Origin: Spirochaetota bacterium
Lineage (GTDB): Bacteria > Spirochaetota > Leptospiria > Turneriellales > Turneriellaceae
DNA: 5,248 bases
Assembly (NCBI GenBank): GCA_029561505.1
Contig: JAKQXK010000459.1
Span: 1 to 5,248, forward strand
Direction: 5' to 3'
The position numbers were made by a program, and so were the translations under genes. Positions 4,970 to 5,248 of the stretch are shown here, one piece after another; position 1 is the first letter of the stretch, and each line of letters opens with the position of its first letter. The notes under the pieces were generated by a model. It ran no database searches and was not told the DNA's origin. It was given only the letters and a program-made list of their open reading frames with translations.

Positions 4970-5248
4970 TTCAGATGGCGCTACCGCGCCGTCTGAATCA
5001 CGGAATAACTTCTGGCCAACCGAATACTCAGACCTCAACTTCGAACTTCCCGAAGAACTGATAGCAACTCACCCGGTTCAGCCCGCCGACCATGCGCGGC
5101 TGATGGTGATCAACCGCCAGAACGGCAGCATAAATCACACGCGCTTTGATAAGCTCGCCGAAATTCTGCAGAATGGCGACTCAATCTTCTACAATGCAAC
5201 ACAGGTCGAAGCACGGCGGGTATACCTGAAGAAACCCGATGCAGAGAA
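4947..5248 (+). CDS. queA: S-adenosylmethionine:tRNA ribosyltransferase-isomerase QueA, 5' part
   Basis: The first 100 codons run off the right edge. QueA transfers and isomerises the ribosyl group of S-adenosylmethionine onto preQ1-modified tRNA to make epoxyqueuosine in the cytoplasm. Recognisable family segments are DLNFELPEELIATHP (29-43), DHARLMV (48-54), and FDKLAEILQNGD followed by FYNATQVEARR (67-91). The last corresponds to the usual 'GDLLVFNNTRVIPARL' and differs at several normally conserved sites (NNTR to NATQ, P to E). ATG4947 is chosen because no ATG, GTG or TTG in frame lies between it and the first family motif; ATG4932 in the same frame is an alternative. The family homology begins near residue 27, so the protein carries an N-terminal extension of about 25 polar residues. 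Residues 6-19 of it are encoded by an inverted repeat. It overlaps the preceding hydrolase gene by 23 nt, which suggests translational coupling. The rest of the gene is outside the window. Confidence 0.88.
   Translation, partial: MNDSQSRDSDGATAPSESRNNFWPTEYSDLNFELPEELIATHPVQPADHARLMVINRQNGSINHTRFDKLAEILQNGDSIFYNATQVEARRVYLKKPDAE
4964..5003. repeat. 18-bp inverted repeat, 4-nt loop, at the hydrolase/queA junction
   Basis: The arms 4964-4981 and 4986-5003 pair over 18 positions, with a single T4976-G4991 mismatch that becomes a G-U pair in RNA. The loop is TACC. The TGA stop of the hydrolase gene (4967-4969) lies at arm positions 4-6. In the overlapping queA frame the whole element encodes residues 6-19 of an N-terminal extension. 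No T run follows (the next bases are AATAACTTC), so it is not a standard intrinsic terminator. Stem-loop length, loop size and stop-codon placement match the 1325-1374 repeat. The first nine bases of the two stems agree as CCRTGATYC, while the remaining sequence does not. The structure is directly visible; the function is not. Confidence 0.9.

Overview
The window reads as ordinary chromosomal DNA of a Gram-negative (diderm) bacterium at moderately high G+C. It has tightly packed genes, a lipobox lipoprotein with an OmpA-like periplasmic domain, a secreted TolB-type propeller and a tRNA-modification gene. Ribosome-binding sites are weak or absent before every gene. Base composition and gene content would fit a Leptospirales spirochaete such as Turneriella, but that is an impression, not a demonstrated assignment. 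No RNA gene, CRISPR array, insertion sequence or phage gene is visible.

Layout, left to right. (1) Positions 1-96, minus strand: the first 32 codons of a small DUF3467-type protein. (2) A 60-bp divergent spacer with a perfect TTGACA and an A9 tract. (3) 157-693, plus: a lipoprotein with an OmpA-like domain and a C-terminal membrane helix. (4) A minus-strand run of three genes in transcription order: a short-chain dehydrogenase (3107-2310), a six-bladed TolB-like propeller protein (2288-1368) and a gamma-class carbonic anhydrase-family protein (1329-715). Gaps of 21 and 38 nt suggest an operon. It converges on the lipoprotein gene with 21 bp between the two stop codons. (5) A plus-strand run: a small exported cysteine-containing protein of unknown function (3197-3496), a membrane-anchored DUF4015-type putative glycoside hydrolase (3509-4969) and the 5' part of queA (from 4947). 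The spacing of 12 nt and then a 23-nt overlap also suggest an operon.

The most unusual signal is at two gene junctions rather than in any gene. A perfect 23-bp inverted repeat with a 4-nt loop (1325-1374) holds the stop codon of the propeller gene in one arm and the start codon of the carbonic anhydrase gene in the other. An 18-bp inverted repeat with a 4-nt loop (4964-5003) holds the stop codon of the hydrolase gene and encodes an extra N-terminal peptide on QueA. The two are on opposite strands and mostly unrelated in sequence, yet both begin with the motif CCRTGATYC and place TGA 4-7 nt into the stem. Neither is followed by a U tract. They may be a family of junction hairpins acting in translational coupling, RNA processing or termination, or a small palindromic element tolerated at gene ends. 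I see no defence, mobile or biosynthetic system.
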